NCBI GenBank assembly: GCA_002348265.1
Contig: DEAT01000012.1
Location: forward strand, 5,681-69,680
DNA: 64,000 nucleotides
DNA from: Gemmatimonadales bacterium UBA2975
Lineage (GTDB): Bacteria; Gemmatimonadota; Gemmatimonadetes; Longimicrobiales; Gaopeijiaceae
Reading direction: 5' to 3'
Below the pieces are notes generated by a model, which worked only from the letters and a program-made list of their open reading frames with translations, was not told the origin of the DNA and did no database searches. Below, in pieces: positions 19,058 through 27,982 of this stretch. The stretch's first letter is position 1. Every line of letters starts with the position of its first letter. The translations under genes and the position numbers were made by a program.

Positions 19058-19645
19058 TTACCCCGCCAGAACTCGTCGGACCAGTTCATCGGTCGAATCC
19101 GGCGCTCCCTCTTGGAGCACTTCTCGAACCGCTTTGTCCGCATCAACGAACGAATATCCAAGAGCGATAAGAGCCTGAACGGCGTCCTCTGCCCCACTTG
19201 ACACGCCGACTTCTCCTGAAGAAGTCGAAAGGACCGCCAGATCGGCAACTTTGTCGGCAAGATCCAGCGCAATCTTTTCTGCTTTCTTTTTTCCGATTCC
19301 ACTTACTTGCTGTAACGCCACCGTATCCTTTTCAACAAGCGCACGCGCCAATCGGCCAGCGGAATATGTGGACATCATCGCTAGCGCAACCTTGGCCCCT
19401 ACACCGGACGCCGTTAGTAGACGACGGAACAGGGATCGCTCTTGATCGTCTATAAATCCATAAAGAGCAATCGACGTCTCGCTTACAACCTGCACTGTCC
19501 GAAGCTCGATCGCTCCTCCCGTTGAAGGGAGGCGTTCAATGACTGATAGCGGCGCCTCGACCTCATAGACGACTCCCCCCTTCGTCTCAATTTCGACCCA
19601 ATCTCCATCCCGACTGAGTAAGGTTCCTTGCAGCCTGGAAATCAT
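19058..19645 (-). CDS. ruvA: Holliday junction DNA helicase RuvA
   Basis: 195 residues from the ATG at 19645, which overlaps the ruvC stop (ATGA). Domain order is the N-terminal OB fold (MISRLQGTLLSRDGDWVEIE), tandem HhH motifs (LTASGVGAKVALAM and VSGIGKKKAEKIALDL), an acidic linker and a C-terminal domain III (DAVQALIALGYS) that contacts RuvB. The longer reading to 19675 adds ten residues unlike the family. Confidence 0.96.
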   Translation of the reverse strand: MISRLQGTLLSRDGDWVEIETKGGVVYEVEAPLSVIERLPSTGGAIELRTVQVVSETSIALYGFIDDQERSLFRRLLTASGVGAKVALAMMSTYSAGRLARALVEKDTVALQQVSGIGKKKAEKIALDLADKVADLAVLSTSSGEVGVSSGAEDAVQALIALGYSFVDADKAVREVLQEGAPDSTDELVRRVLAG

Positions 19646-20127
19646 ATGAGGACGCTCCCCACCATGCAGTGGCACAACGCCGTTGCCACACCATCAGCGG
19701 CGTCAGCCGGAGTAGGAATCTCCTTCAGCTTGAGCTGCTGTTGTACCATAAAGCCAACCTGGTCTTTGGTTGCGTTACCGGTCCCGGTGACGGCTTTCTT
19801 GATCTGCCGGGGTGCATACTCAGCAATCATAACTTCGTGATGAGCAGCAGCCAGAAGAATCGCACCACGAGCGTGTCCAAGCTTCAAGGCACTCTGAGCG
19901 TTCTTCCCTTGAAATACTGTCTCTACAGAGACCGCATCAGGTTCATGCCGACCAATCAGCGCGAAAACGGCATCATAGATTTCTCGAATCCTGACCTGAA
20001 GTGGTTCACTGGCAGAAGTTCGAATTACGCCGCACTCGACCAAAGACACGGATGAATCTGACGCCCGGCGCACGACCCCGTACCCAGTCGCCGCAGTCCC
20101 TGGGTCGATTCCTAGGACTAGACTCAC
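19642..20127 (-). CDS. ruvC: Crossover junction endodeoxyribonuclease RuvC
   Basis: 161 residues of RNase H-like fold. The metal-binding acids are Asp8 in GIDPGTAATGYG, Glu69 in SVETVFQGKNAQSA and the Asp residues of DAADGVATALCH near the C-terminus. RuvC resolves Holliday junctions. It is coupled by four-base overlaps to yebC upstream and ruvA downstream. Length is typical. Confidence 0.97.
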   Translation of the reverse strand: MSLVLGIDPGTAATGYGVVRRASDSSVSLVECGVIRTSASEPLQVRIREIYDAVFALIGRHEPDAVSVETVFQGKNAQSALKLGHARGAILLAAAHHEVMIAEYAPRQIKKAVTGTGNATKDQVGFMVQQQLKLKEIPTPADAADGVATALCHCMVGSVLI

Positions 20128-20870
20128 ATCGCCTCGGCGAGAACTGCTTCATCGATGTCTGCGTTCGAGTGGACCTTCTGGACGTCATCTAGTTCGTCGA
20201 GCATCTCAAGAAGCTTGACCAACTTTGACGCCTCCGCGCCGGCCACCGCTACTTCGTTCTTCGGGATCCTGGTGAGCTCGGCTGACGAGAATTGAATGCC
20301 GGCATTCTTGAGACCCTCTTCTACCGAGCTGAAATCCGAGACCTCCGAGGTGACTATGACCTCTTCGCCATCTGCTGCGACGTCTTCGGCGCCTGCCTCA
20401 ATAGCAGCCTCAAAGACATCATCCTCAGAATGCTTCGATGCTTCAATTACGATCTGTCCTTTCCGTTCAAACTGCCATGCAACCGAACCATCTGTCCCAA
20501 GACTACCATCACATTTTGATAGAGCGTGACGGATATCGGCCACCGTCCGGTTAGTGTTGTCGGTTAGACACTCAATGTAGAGCGCTACACCACCCGGCCC
20601 GTAACCCTCATACGTCACCTCCTGGTAGTCGACGCCTTCGAGTTCACCGGTACCTTTCTTTATCGCCCTCTCGATGTTCTCCGCCGGCATCGATGCGGCC
20701 TTGGCTGTCTCCACCCCTAGCCGGAGACGCGCGTTGAACTCTACGCTCCCGCCTCCCTCCTTGGCCGCCACCGTGATCTCACGGATCAACTTGGTGAAGA
20801 GCGCTCCTCGCTTCGCGTCATTAACGCCCTTCTTACGCTTGATCTTCGACCACTTGTTATGGCCAGCCAC
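20124..20870 (-). CDS. yebC: YebC/TACO1-family regulatory protein
   Basis: 248 residues starting at the GTG at 20870 (AGHNKWSKIKRKKG, the invariant family opening). A strong ribosome site, GGAGG, lies four to five bases upstream, which decides the start over an ATG further up at 20918. Three alpha/beta domains follow, with GYGPGGVALYIECLTDN diagnostic. YebC proteins act as transcriptional regulators or, as shown for TACO1 and some bacterial members, relieve ribosome stalling. It heads the ruv genes, as in many bacteria. Confidence 0.95.
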   Translation of the reverse strand: MAGHNKWSKIKRKKGVNDAKRGALFTKLIREITVAAKEGGGSVEFNARLRLGVETAKAASMPAENIERAIKKGTGELEGVDYQEVTYEGYGPGGVALYIECLTDNTNRTVADIRHALSKCDGSLGTDGSVAWQFERKGQIVIEASKHSEDDVFEAAIEAGAEDVAADGEEVIVTSEVSDFSSVEEGLKNAGIQFSSAELTRIPKNEVAVAGAEASKLVKLLEMLDELDDVQKVHSNADIDEAVLAEAM

Positions 20871-21164
20871 GAATCCTCCAAAGCATCTCGGTCGAGAACA
20901 CTCGACCTCAGTTCTCACATGCTCAAGCCAACATTACGCCAAAAGCCGCGAGGCTTCCTTTTGTAAAAGGCTTACGCCACTTAGAAAGACCTAACAACTT
21001 CGACTATAGAGTACGTGTTTTTAATGATTGCCACAGGTCTTCCGGATCCTTTAGCAGGAGACCTCTCTGAGTCTGAAGCATCCGCTAACAATGAACATCT
21101 CTATCAACTATGGAAATAGTGTCCTGCTAGTTACAGCAACTTAAGAAAAAGTACTACATCTCTT
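20871..21164. other. Intergenic region before yebC
   Basis: About 290 bases between the yebC start and the stop of the next minus-strand gene. No coding frame is convincing. It holds a small hairpin flanked by A and T runs near 20941-20962 and must contain the promoter of the long minus-strand run; no promoter box could be assigned with confidence. Confidence 0.4.
20941..20962. terminator. Possible bidirectional terminator hairpin
   Basis: The stem AAGCC/GGCTT with loop GCGA is flanked by AAAA on one side and CCTTTT on the other, so it reads as a weak intrinsic terminator in both directions. A second small repeat (CCTTTT/AAAAGG) follows at once. It would separate the minus-strand flavoprotein gene ending at 21165 from yebC. 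The stem is short. Confidence 0.35.
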
Positions 21165-22538
21165 TCATGTGCTCGATGTAGGGGTCCCAAAAGCAGCTCT
21201 GTTATTCGCCCACTCGTGTGCATCAGCGAAAAGATCGTGTGTGTGCAGGTATCGGAAGGTTCCAGCTCGACCCCCTAGCCTGAGGTTTTCGAACGAGCCC
21301 ATATACTCCAATAGCTTGGACGCCGTCCCTGCGGCATTAAGGTCCAGAATAGGGTAAGCGTTGGAGAGCCTAACGCTGTGGACGCCAATGATTGGACCCA
21401 CTTCTAGCCCAGTCGCAGGAAGAGCACTCAGCACCTCTGTCTCAAAAGCGTCATCAGACATCATCCACCACTTTTCCTGATCTGAGCATGGAATTTCGAG
21501 AACGATGGCCGTAGATCCTACGGGTGACATCTCCGAGCTTCGATTCTTCGGCTCGTACAGTCGCGTGAAAGGAATGGACTTTTCGGGGAAATACAGTGAC
21601 GCCGAACTTGAGACCGTGTCTTGATCAAGCCTTACAATGCAGAGCCTCAAGTGACGATAACTCAGGGATCGAGCGGCCCGCCTGACACTTTCTTCGGCTG
21701 GCGGGTCGAGTAACTCGACTAGTCGCGGTAGCGGAATGGTACTTACCACCTCACCTCCGAGCTTTTGGCACTCGCCCGAGACATCTAATGAAAGGACTCT
21801 CTGACCGTCGTGAGTGATACGAGTGACAGGCGCATTAGTATGTAAATACTCTTCACCGATATGGTCCACGAGTGCGTCGACGAGCATACCGAAGCCACGC
21901 GTGGGATAATAGAAAGCACCATCAAGGTGCCTCGTCGTTGCGTTCGCGCCCAATAACAACTCCCGAAGAACGGAACCTAGCGTAAGGCCACTGAGGCGAC
22001 CCCCAGCCACCTTCGGGTCAAGTTCATCAGCGCGCCGACCCCAAAGTTTCTCCGAATAGTTGAGTAGGAAATTCCCTGCGAGAGTAGGCCCATATCGAAG
22101 AACGGCCAGCTCCTCGAAAGTCGTTGGAGTACAGCCACGGTTAGGGATGATATTTTCCGCTAGAACCCTAAACAGCCCTTTGGGGCCCATGCGCATAGCA
22201 GCGTTCAAAGGCTTGAGGGGAAAGTCGATCCCCCTCCCTCGCCATATAATCTGACTCGGTGCCTCCACCCTCCTCAAGTCAGGACCCAGGAGACTACTGA
22301 ATGCCTCTGTAGCAACAGTATTGCGATCGTGGAGCCGATGAGCCCCCGTATCGACCAACGCTTCTCCGAACCTGAGCGTCCTTCCGTTACCACCGAGAAA
22401 AGGGGCCGCCTCGAATAACTTGACCCGCTCGCCTGCTAGGTTCGCAAAGTAAGCGAAAGCGAGCCCCGCTAGTCCTCCACCCAAGATGGTCGTGGGAGTC
22501 GAGGTTGGGTGAGTGTTAATGGCCTGATGTGTATACAT
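21165..22538 (-). CDS. FAD-dependent oxidoreductase, UDP-galactopyranose-mutase-like
   Basis: 457 residues from the ATG at 22538. An N-terminal dinucleotide fold (TILGGGLAGLAFAYFA) with the FAD-ribose Glu (KLFEAAPFLGG) follows. The family blocks GIDFPLKPLNA and LLNYSEKLWG resemble UGM and related amine-oxidase-fold enzymes. The C-terminal FAD-binding block is LRLGGRAGTFRYLHTHD. Members often sit beside glycosyltransferases, as here. Mutase, desaturase or oxidase activity cannot be distinguished. It overlaps the end of the upstream membrane glycosyltransferase by 23 bases; a longer reading to 22694 lies wholly inside that gene. Confidence 0.75.
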   Translation of the reverse strand: MYTHQAINTHPTSTPTTILGGGLAGLAFAYFANLAGERVKLFEAAPFLGGNGRTLRFGEALVDTGAHRLHDRNTVATEAFSSLLGPDLRRVEAPSQIIWRGRGIDFPLKPLNAAMRMGPKGLFRVLAENIIPNRGCTPTTFEELAVLRYGPTLAGNFLLNYSEKLWGRRADELDPKVAGGRLSGLTLGSVLRELLLGANATTRHLDGAFYYPTRGFGMLVDALVDHIGEEYLHTNAPVTRITHDGQRVLSLDVSGECQKLGGEVVSTIPLPRLVELLDPPAEESVRRAARSLSYRHLRLCIVRLDQDTVSSSASLYFPEKSIPFTRLYEPKNRSSEMSPVGSTAIVLEIPCSDQEKWWMMSDDAFETEVLSALPATGLEVGPIIGVHSVRLSNAYPILDLNAAGTASKLLEYMGSFENLRLGGRAGTFRYLHTHDLFADAHEWANNRAAFGTPTSST

Positions 22539-24009
22539 AGAAAGGGATCTCGGGCCACATGCGATTAACAAAGGGATTGTGATAAAAAGTAGACTTCGTG
22601 TCCGGGACCTTATTTTCCAAACGCATTCCGATAGAGACAATCGAGAAACCCGCTTCTCGATCCGAGTTGAGCAAAGCCATCGCTTCCCGGTCATCCGCCT
22701 CTACGAAAGTTGCGTCAACACCCTGGACCTTGAGCATGAAGGTCACTAGAGGTACGGCCACCACCCTTAAGTCCGGCTCAGTCTCTGAGATGACTCTCAC
22801 TTGCTCAACGACCTGAGCGATCGCTGTCGGCTCTTTATGCTGCGCTGCCAAAACCACCGCTACTAAGGCATACGCTAGAGTTCCGGAAGCAACTATCCCA
22901 CGCCCTATTCTTTTTCTCGCCACCTCTACAGCCCCAATCGATAGCACCAAGAGAGCTACAGTTAGCAGAGGCAGCACGTGCCGACTTTTGTAGAGGACGT
23001 TCTGGTAGAGCACCATCCAAATGGAGTATAAAACGACACACGGTAAGAGCCATCGCAGGGCAAAGGCTAACCAACTCCGATCTCGTGACTCAAACTTTTG
23101 AGTAATCAGCGCCACGAATAATACTCGGCCTCCAATAGCGCTGACCGAGGCAGCGACCACAGCGGTAAGCAGGTGCCGGCCAGGGAGCCACGCTCCGAGA
23201 CCATCAGCCCAAATAGCCGCAATAGCCCGGCCAATACGGTCACCTGAGGCAGTCGACTCTGAAAGGACCGTCCCTCCAAATTCCGTAAAATGACCGACTG
23301 TCTGTCGCCCCGCCGCACTGATCATGGGCTCCCATCCCGTGTAGGCCATTAGTGGGACGAACCACACCAAGGTCCCGATAACCGTAGAACCGAATAGTGC
23401 GGCTCTTGCCCTCGGGACACTCCAAGCAACTCCTGCTAAGGGGATCAGAGCGAACGGAACGTAAGAAAGCCGCAGACCTCCTAGCAGTCCGAAAAGGGTT
23501 CCGGCTATTAGGGCATCAGCCGTTCGCGCTTGACGCATTGCTCGTATTGCAAACCCTACTGTCGCAAGAACAACGGCTGCACCTAACAGGTCAGGCATGT
23601 ACCGGTTGCCAAGTAACCACACCATGGGATTCCAGATCACTAACACCGTCCACGCCAAACCCTCGGGTGAGCGAAGTCGATTCCCTGGGAGCATGAGGAG
23701 ACCTGCTGCAACTAGTAACACAGTTGCCAAGCCACCTACCACTGAGAACGACACAGACAAACTGCCGGTAAGAACGTAGATGGGCTTAACGATGGCCCAG
23801 AATACTGGATAACCAGGAAAGTGTGGCTGCAACGCAGTGACATCGTACTGATCCGCGACCGCCAGTGCGAAACGGATACTGTCCGGATCTTCGAGATATG
23901 TGACTCTTGTGATCAGGCGTGTGATAACACACCAAACCGCAAGCAAAGTCCAAAGCGGGGCCTCCCCCCAAGGGGAGACCCCGCCGGTTGATTCTCTATC
24001 CTGTCGCAT
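22516..24009 (-). CDS. GT-C-type polytopic membrane glycosyltransferase
   Basis: About 497 residues with roughly ten membrane helices. The first extracytoplasmic loop has TYLEDPDSIRFALAV followed by LQPHFPGYPVFWAIVK. This acidic motif and His-Phe-Pro block are typical of GT-C enzymes that use polyprenyl-phosphate sugars (Dol-P-Man or arabinosyltransferase-like). The acceptor is unknown. I use the ATG at 24009; an ATG at 24066 would overlap the upstream gene. The chosen start codon lies in the loop of a perfect 10-base-stem hairpin (23998-24021), which may limit translation. Confidence 0.7.
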   Translation of the reverse strand: MRQDRESTGGVSPWGEAPLWTLLAVWCVITRLITRVTYLEDPDSIRFALAVADQYDVTALQPHFPGYPVFWAIVKPIYVLTGSLSVSFSVVGGLATVLLVAAGLLMLPGNRLRSPEGLAWTVLVIWNPMVWLLGNRYMPDLLGAAVVLATVGFAIRAMRQARTADALIAGTLFGLLGGLRLSYVPFALIPLAGVAWSVPRARAALFGSTVIGTLVWFVPLMAYTGWEPMISAAGRQTVGHFTEFGGTVLSESTASGDRIGRAIAAIWADGLGAWLPGRHLLTAVVAASVSAIGGRVLFVALITQKFESRDRSWLAFALRWLLPCVVLYSIWMVLYQNVLYKSRHVLPLLTVALLVLSIGAVEVARKRIGRGIVASGTLAYALVAVVLAAQHKEPTAIAQVVEQVRVISETEPDLRVVAVPLVTFMLKVQGVDATFVEADDREAMALLNSDREAGFSIVSIGMRLENKVPDTKSTFYHNPFVNRMWPEIPFYVYTSGH

Positions 24010-24021
24010 GCGCGACAGGAT
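23998..24021 (-). promoter_or_regulatory. Hairpin enclosing a start codon
   Basis: A perfect inverted repeat, arms ATCCTGTCGC and GCGACAGGAT with a four-base loop, lies between the stop of the DUF4856-type gene and the glycosyltransferase. The ATG chosen for the latter falls at the loop on the minus strand. It has no T tract, so it looks less like a terminator than a structure that occludes initiation or stabilises the upstream mRNA. Confidence 0.4.
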
Positions 24022-24031
24022 GCGTGACGAA

Positions 24032-25420
24032 CTACCAGTCCGCCATGTTTGCGTCGGAGAACCCATACGCAGCCTGGAAGATATCCTTGGCCGCCTGGAG
24101 GTCTGCTAGATACGCATCGGCCTCCGTCGAGCCCACCGCGGCATATACCGGAGCATTCCCCATTAGGGCATGCAACGCTATCAACGATGCCTCAGAGATG
24201 ATCGCCATCGAACCACCGGTAGCATCACCTCGATATCCGAACTGGAGAGCGAAGGTAAAGCCCTTCATCTCACCCCAGTGCTTGTTCAGGTTGTAGTTGT
24301 TCTTACCCGAGATTTCGGCAGCCGTCAGAGTCGCCATATCATCCATGGTATCGTTGATATAGTGAACCGCCGTAGCCGCAATCACTTTCTCAAAACCTTC
24401 CGAAGCGGCCTTACGATGAGTCGCCAGAGCGGTCATGTCACCGTTTACGATCGCAGTCCGACCGGCTAAGAAGGCGTTAAATATGTCAGCGGTAAAATCG
24501 ACGCCCGTGCCACCTTTGTCTCTCTTACCTGCGTTACGTGAGATGCCGAAATTGTACTCGGTCGTGAAGTCGAGTGTACCGTCAGAGTTACTGTCCTTTG
24601 CGTAGTCACTCAGACTTCCTGCTAACTCTTCATCGGTGTAGCTCGCGTAATCGCGCGCCGCGCCGAAGTAGCCGTACGCCTCATCGAAACGGTGCTCCTG
24701 AACGGTATCGTCTGCCCCGTCGGAGCGTGGTTCTGTGTTATCACGATCCAGAATGTCTGCTAGATACTTGCTGGACAATTGATCGAAGAGGATCGCTCCA
24801 ATCAGAACCTTATTAACCATCTGACTGAGATCGAGACCCTCGGCGGTGTTGTAGACCGCTTTCGTTCCTAGCTGGCTAGCGTCGGCAGCGTTTGCAGCGA
24901 TCGTCGTAAAGAAGCTCTGCATGAGCTCATCAACTGTGATGTCGGCCGCGTTGCCCACGATTCCGGTACTACCGAGCAAGACTTTGTCAGTTCCTTGGCG
25001 GCCCCTCATTTTCTTACCCGTCGACACATCCTCGTAAGTCGTCGCGCTGGCAGTAAGACCATCAGGAACGGTGGTCCGGATATTCAGGCCTGTATCGGCG
25101 TAATCATATATCCCCATTAGGTCGTCGTACGTGACCGCGGTAGCACCAGTACTTGAAAGTCCTCCGATCAGGATCTTCAGGTCCTGCAACTGAAGCTGTC
25201 GTGCGATCTGTCCAGTTATACCAACAGAACTCTCACCGGCATTGAAGCGGCTCTCGAAGTTGTATGTGGTAGGGATCGCTAACGGTGGTGGTGGTGGTGG
25301 TGGCTCTGGGGTCGGAGGAGGAGTAGGAGCCACCGGTGTCGGAGCCGTCGGGGTCTCTTCGCTGCAACCCACACCTACGATCGCAACCGTTGAGAGTAAA
25401 AGCAGTTTTCTGATGCTCAT
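24032..25420 (-). CDS. DUF4856-type lipoprotein, iron-uptake associated
   Basis: 462 residues. A lipoprotein signal with lipobox VGVGCSEE and a Pro/Thr-rich linker ending in a run of prolines precede a helical domain that opens with TYNFESRFNAGESSVGITGQ. That domain carries NKHWGEMKGFTFALQFGY, a hallmark I recall from DUF4856 proteins, which are distant imelysin relatives. In Bacteroidota such genes sit with TonB receptors in iron loci, and here it follows a FecA-like receptor after 44 bases. A role in surface iron or heme binding is inferred; no biochemical function is established for the family. Confidence 0.72.
   Translation of the reverse strand: MSIRKLLLLSTVAIVGVGCSEETPTAPTPVAPTPPPTPEPPPPPPPLAIPTTYNFESRFNAGESSVGITGQIARQLQLQDLKILIGGLSSTGATAVTYDDLMGIYDYADTGLNIRTTVPDGLTASATTYEDVSTGKKMRGRQGTDKVLLGSTGIVGNAADITVDELMQSFFTTIAANAADASQLGTKAVYNTAEGLDLSQMVNKVLIGAILFDQLSSKYLADILDRDNTEPRSDGADDTVQEHRFDEAYGYFGAARDYASYTDEELAGSLSDYAKDSNSDGTLDFTTEYNFGISRNAGKRDKGGTGVDFTADIFNAFLAGRTAIVNGDMTALATHRKAASEGFEKVIAATAVHYINDTMDDMATLTAAEISGKNNYNLNKHWGEMKGFTFALQFGYRGDATGGSMAIISEASLIALHALMGNAPVYAAVGSTEADAYLADLQAAKDIFQAAYGFSDANMADW
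25284..25301 (-). repeat. GGT/ACC microsatellite coding for poly-proline
   Basis: Six tandem GGT units (plus strand) encode part of the proline run in the linker of the DUF4856-type lipoprotein. Gain or loss of units would change linker length in frame. Confidence 0.7.
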
Positions 25421-25464
25421 GACATTTAGACGTCTTGGTTGAGGTTTTGCTCAGACAGAACCAA

Positions 25465-27975
25465 CTAGAAGCTGTAACGCAGGCTCACATTCACCTGGCG
25501 CCGAGCTCCTGGAAGAATTCCTGAGCTTTGATTCGCAGCTGTCTGCCGCGGATTAGAGTGCAGGCGAGATCCTATGTAGATCTCGTCGAGTGCGTTCTTG
25601 ACTGTGACCTGGGCGACAAGAGCCTCCCCGATAGGCATCTGAAGGCTTCCGCCCATGACAGAGTATGCAGGGACAGGACCCGTATCACCTCGGCCCGTTG
25701 TGAAATCGAGATTTTCGAAGTCTGTAAAGACATCACCCACATAGCGGTAGTCCGCCCGAAGTCTTGCTCCCCCAATTTGCTGGGTGACAGCCAGTGTTAC
25801 GTTGTGACGGGGAGCGTACGGGAGCTCATTACCGGATATATCAACGCTTGGCACGTTGTTTACCACAGCGGATTGAATTCGACCGTCCAGCACTTCTGTC
25901 TGGAGGTATGTGTAACTCACGTGAGCCACGGGTGCGTTTTCAGATGCAAAGGGTCGAAGCGATGAGGCGAGCTCGACCCCATACGTCCGCGCCATACCGA
26001 GATTCCTAAAAGCAGTCCCCCGACCCGCGGCAACGAGATCTTCGATACGGAGGTAGAAACCAGAAATCTCGGTTGTTACAAGGCTTCCCGATGTGCGCAG
26101 TCCAGCTTCAAGGTTCCAACTTTTCTCGGCTTCTACATCAAGGCCTCCATCCTCCACATCACTTCCGAAGCTTACTACGTTCAGGGTGCCACTCGATGGT
26201 GGTGTGAAACCACGATGGATGCCCCCAAAAAGGTTCGTTCCGCCAAGCGCCCAGTTGAGACCCAGGCCTGGAAGTACGACAGCGGTAGTTCTGTCCTCGA
26301 GGCGGCTTCCACTGAGTCGGTTGACGCGCTCCTGCTCAAAAAGCTCAAAGCGCACGCCAGGAGTCACTTCAAGCGCCCCCAAGCGGAGCCGCTCGCTTGC
26401 AAAAATGGCCAACGCTACTGTCTCATAGTTCTGTGCTTTGGCCGTGACTTTTGCCGCGGTGTTACTCGCCACGATCTCATTTTCGGCGTCATCTGGATCT
26501 GGCATCGTGTAGACGCCTACCCTCGCCGTCGGACTATCGCCCAAGACTCGGTCATCTATAAACCGCTCTGCATGTAACCTTGCGCCTATCTCTAGCTCTG
26601 CCCCGAAGCCGCCAAGGCCGTGAGACCAAGTGTAAGCCTGCTCAACTCCGGCAGCGTAGAAGGTCCGCAGTATCCCGAAGTTGTCGCGTCCATTACCGAT
26701 CCGGACTTTGTCGCCCGGGTCAAACGGCGCCACGAATGAGACCGAGGACGGATTCGATAGGTAGGCATCAAGTTGCGACGCACGAATGAACACATCGTTT
26801 TCTCTCCACCAACGCCTATCGAACACGCTAAAGTAGGCACGCGTTAGTGCTGAGAGGTTCGGTCCATGAACCTTATTGTATATCGCATCGAGTGAGGCGC
26901 GCCGGACTGAGAATTGGTCGTTTGTTTTCGGATTAAACGATGGGTCGCTATTGAACGAAAACTCGGTTAACCCTGTGTACGTAGCTCCAGATTCCTCATA
27001 GTCGCCGTTTGCCTTCAGGAACAGGGTACTCCGAGGTCCAGTGCGAATAGTTGTCTTTAGGGTCCCGTTTAGCTGCTCGAAATCATTATTTTGGCGGAAT
27101 CCATCTCCGCGCTTACCTAAAAGCTGAATTTCTGACCTCATCCGCTCTGAGCCAAAACCACCTAGTTCTGCAAAGGCACTCGCATAACCGTTCGCCCCAA
27201 AGGTCAGTCCCACACTTCCACCTGGCTCAAGCCGAGGCCGACTCGTGATGTAGTTGATGACCCCACCCATGGTTTGCGGGCCGTATCGAATGGCTGCACT
27301 CCCCTTAATAACCTCTACGCCCTGGATGCGATCTACCGGGGGGTTGTAATACATGTTCGGGTAGACATAGACCGCTGGCTGAATCGGAATGCCGTCCTCG
27401 AGAACCAAGACTCTCGATGATCGTCTCGGATTGAGACCTCGAATACCGATGGAAAGACGAGCGTTGCCAAATCCATCATCTGCAGCTCCGAAAATACCTG
27501 GCACCGACTCAAGCAACTCCTGAGTGCCAAGGGCCTGAATCTGTCTCAACGCTATCGCCGGTACACTTGTGGCTGTCCCCGGCAGGCGTTCGTAACTCTC
27601 TTCTTGCGGGGCTAACACCTGAACCCCACCAATCCTCAATGGGGCTGCGGTCAGGGTTATCTTCAGATCTTTCGCACCCGCTGAGAGCGGATCGATCGCA
27701 ACACGTGCGTCAGTATAGCCTAGGGCACGAACGATTAACACGCCGGACTCTTCGGGCACTTGAAGCGTGAAAAAACCTTCAGTGTCAGTGACCGTGCCGA
27801 TAACTCTACCCTCTATTTCAACGGACACGGTAGCACCAACGACCACCTCCCCCGATTCCGATTCGACCACGCTTCCCGACACCTCAGGGTTAACCGCCTG
27901 CGCAGATACCGTAATTGGAGTCAGAAGTAGTGCTATTAAGCAGAACCTTGCGATGACTTTGGCGACCATTCGCAT
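25465..27975 (-). CDS. TonB-dependent receptor, FecA-like
   Basis: 836 residues from the ATG at 27975. After a signal peptide (IARFCLIALLLTPITVSAQA) comes a carboxypeptidase-regulatory-like domain (SGSVVESESGEVVVGATVS...). The plug domain carries RVLVLEDGIPIQPA and VEVIKGSAAIRYGPQTMGGVINYIT, very like ferric dicitrate receptors. A 22-strand barrel follows, ending in LRYSF. It imports a ferric chelate using TonB energy. It lies eight bases after a small lipoprotein gene, and both are behind a Fur-like palindrome at 28248. The ligand is predicted only by similarity. Confidence 0.9.
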   Translation of the reverse strand: MRMVAKVIARFCLIALLLTPITVSAQAVNPEVSGSVVESESGEVVVGATVSVEIEGRVIGTVTDTEGFFTLQVPEESGVLIVRALGYTDARVAIDPLSAGAKDLKITLTAAPLRIGGVQVLAPQEESYERLPGTATSVPAIALRQIQALGTQELLESVPGIFGAADDGFGNARLSIGIRGLNPRRSSRVLVLEDGIPIQPAVYVYPNMYYNPPVDRIQGVEVIKGSAAIRYGPQTMGGVINYITSRPRLEPGGSVGLTFGANGYASAFAELGGFGSERMRSEIQLLGKRGDGFRQNNDFEQLNGTLKTTIRTGPRSTLFLKANGDYEESGATYTGLTEFSFNSDPSFNPKTNDQFSVRRASLDAIYNKVHGPNLSALTRAYFSVFDRRWWRENDVFIRASQLDAYLSNPSSVSFVAPFDPGDKVRIGNGRDNFGILRTFYAAGVEQAYTWSHGLGGFGAELEIGARLHAERFIDDRVLGDSPTARVGVYTMPDPDDAENEIVASNTAAKVTAKAQNYETVALAIFASERLRLGALEVTPGVRFELFEQERVNRLSGSRLEDRTTAVVLPGLGLNWALGGTNLFGGIHRGFTPPSSGTLNVVSFGSDVEDGGLDVEAEKSWNLEAGLRTSGSLVTTEISGFYLRIEDLVAAGRGTAFRNLGMARTYGVELASSLRPFASENAPVAHVSYTYLQTEVLDGRIQSAVVNNVPSVDISGNELPYAPRHNVTLAVTQQIGGARLRADYRYVGDVFTDFENLDFTTGRGDTGPVPAYSVMGGSLQMPIGEALVAQVTVKNALDEIYIGSRLHSNPRQTAANQSSGILPGARRQVNVSLRYSF

Positions 27976-27982
27976 GTTTGTC

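Noticed and set aside
19051..19302. N-terminal extension of ruvB
   Set aside because: The added 84 residues come from the ruvA region in another frame and do not resemble RuvB; the ATG at 19050 fits the family.
22539..22694. N-terminal extension of the UGM-like flavoprotein
   Set aside because: The extension lies inside the glycosyltransferase gene and does not resemble any FAD-enzyme leader; ATG at 22538 is directly before the dinucleotide fold.
23960..23991. GC-rich inverted repeat inside the glycosyltransferase gene
   Set aside because: GCGGGGCCTCCCC and GGGGAGACCCCGC can pair, but the segment encodes the protein N-terminus (GGVSPWGEAPLW) and no T run follows, so it is not called a terminator.
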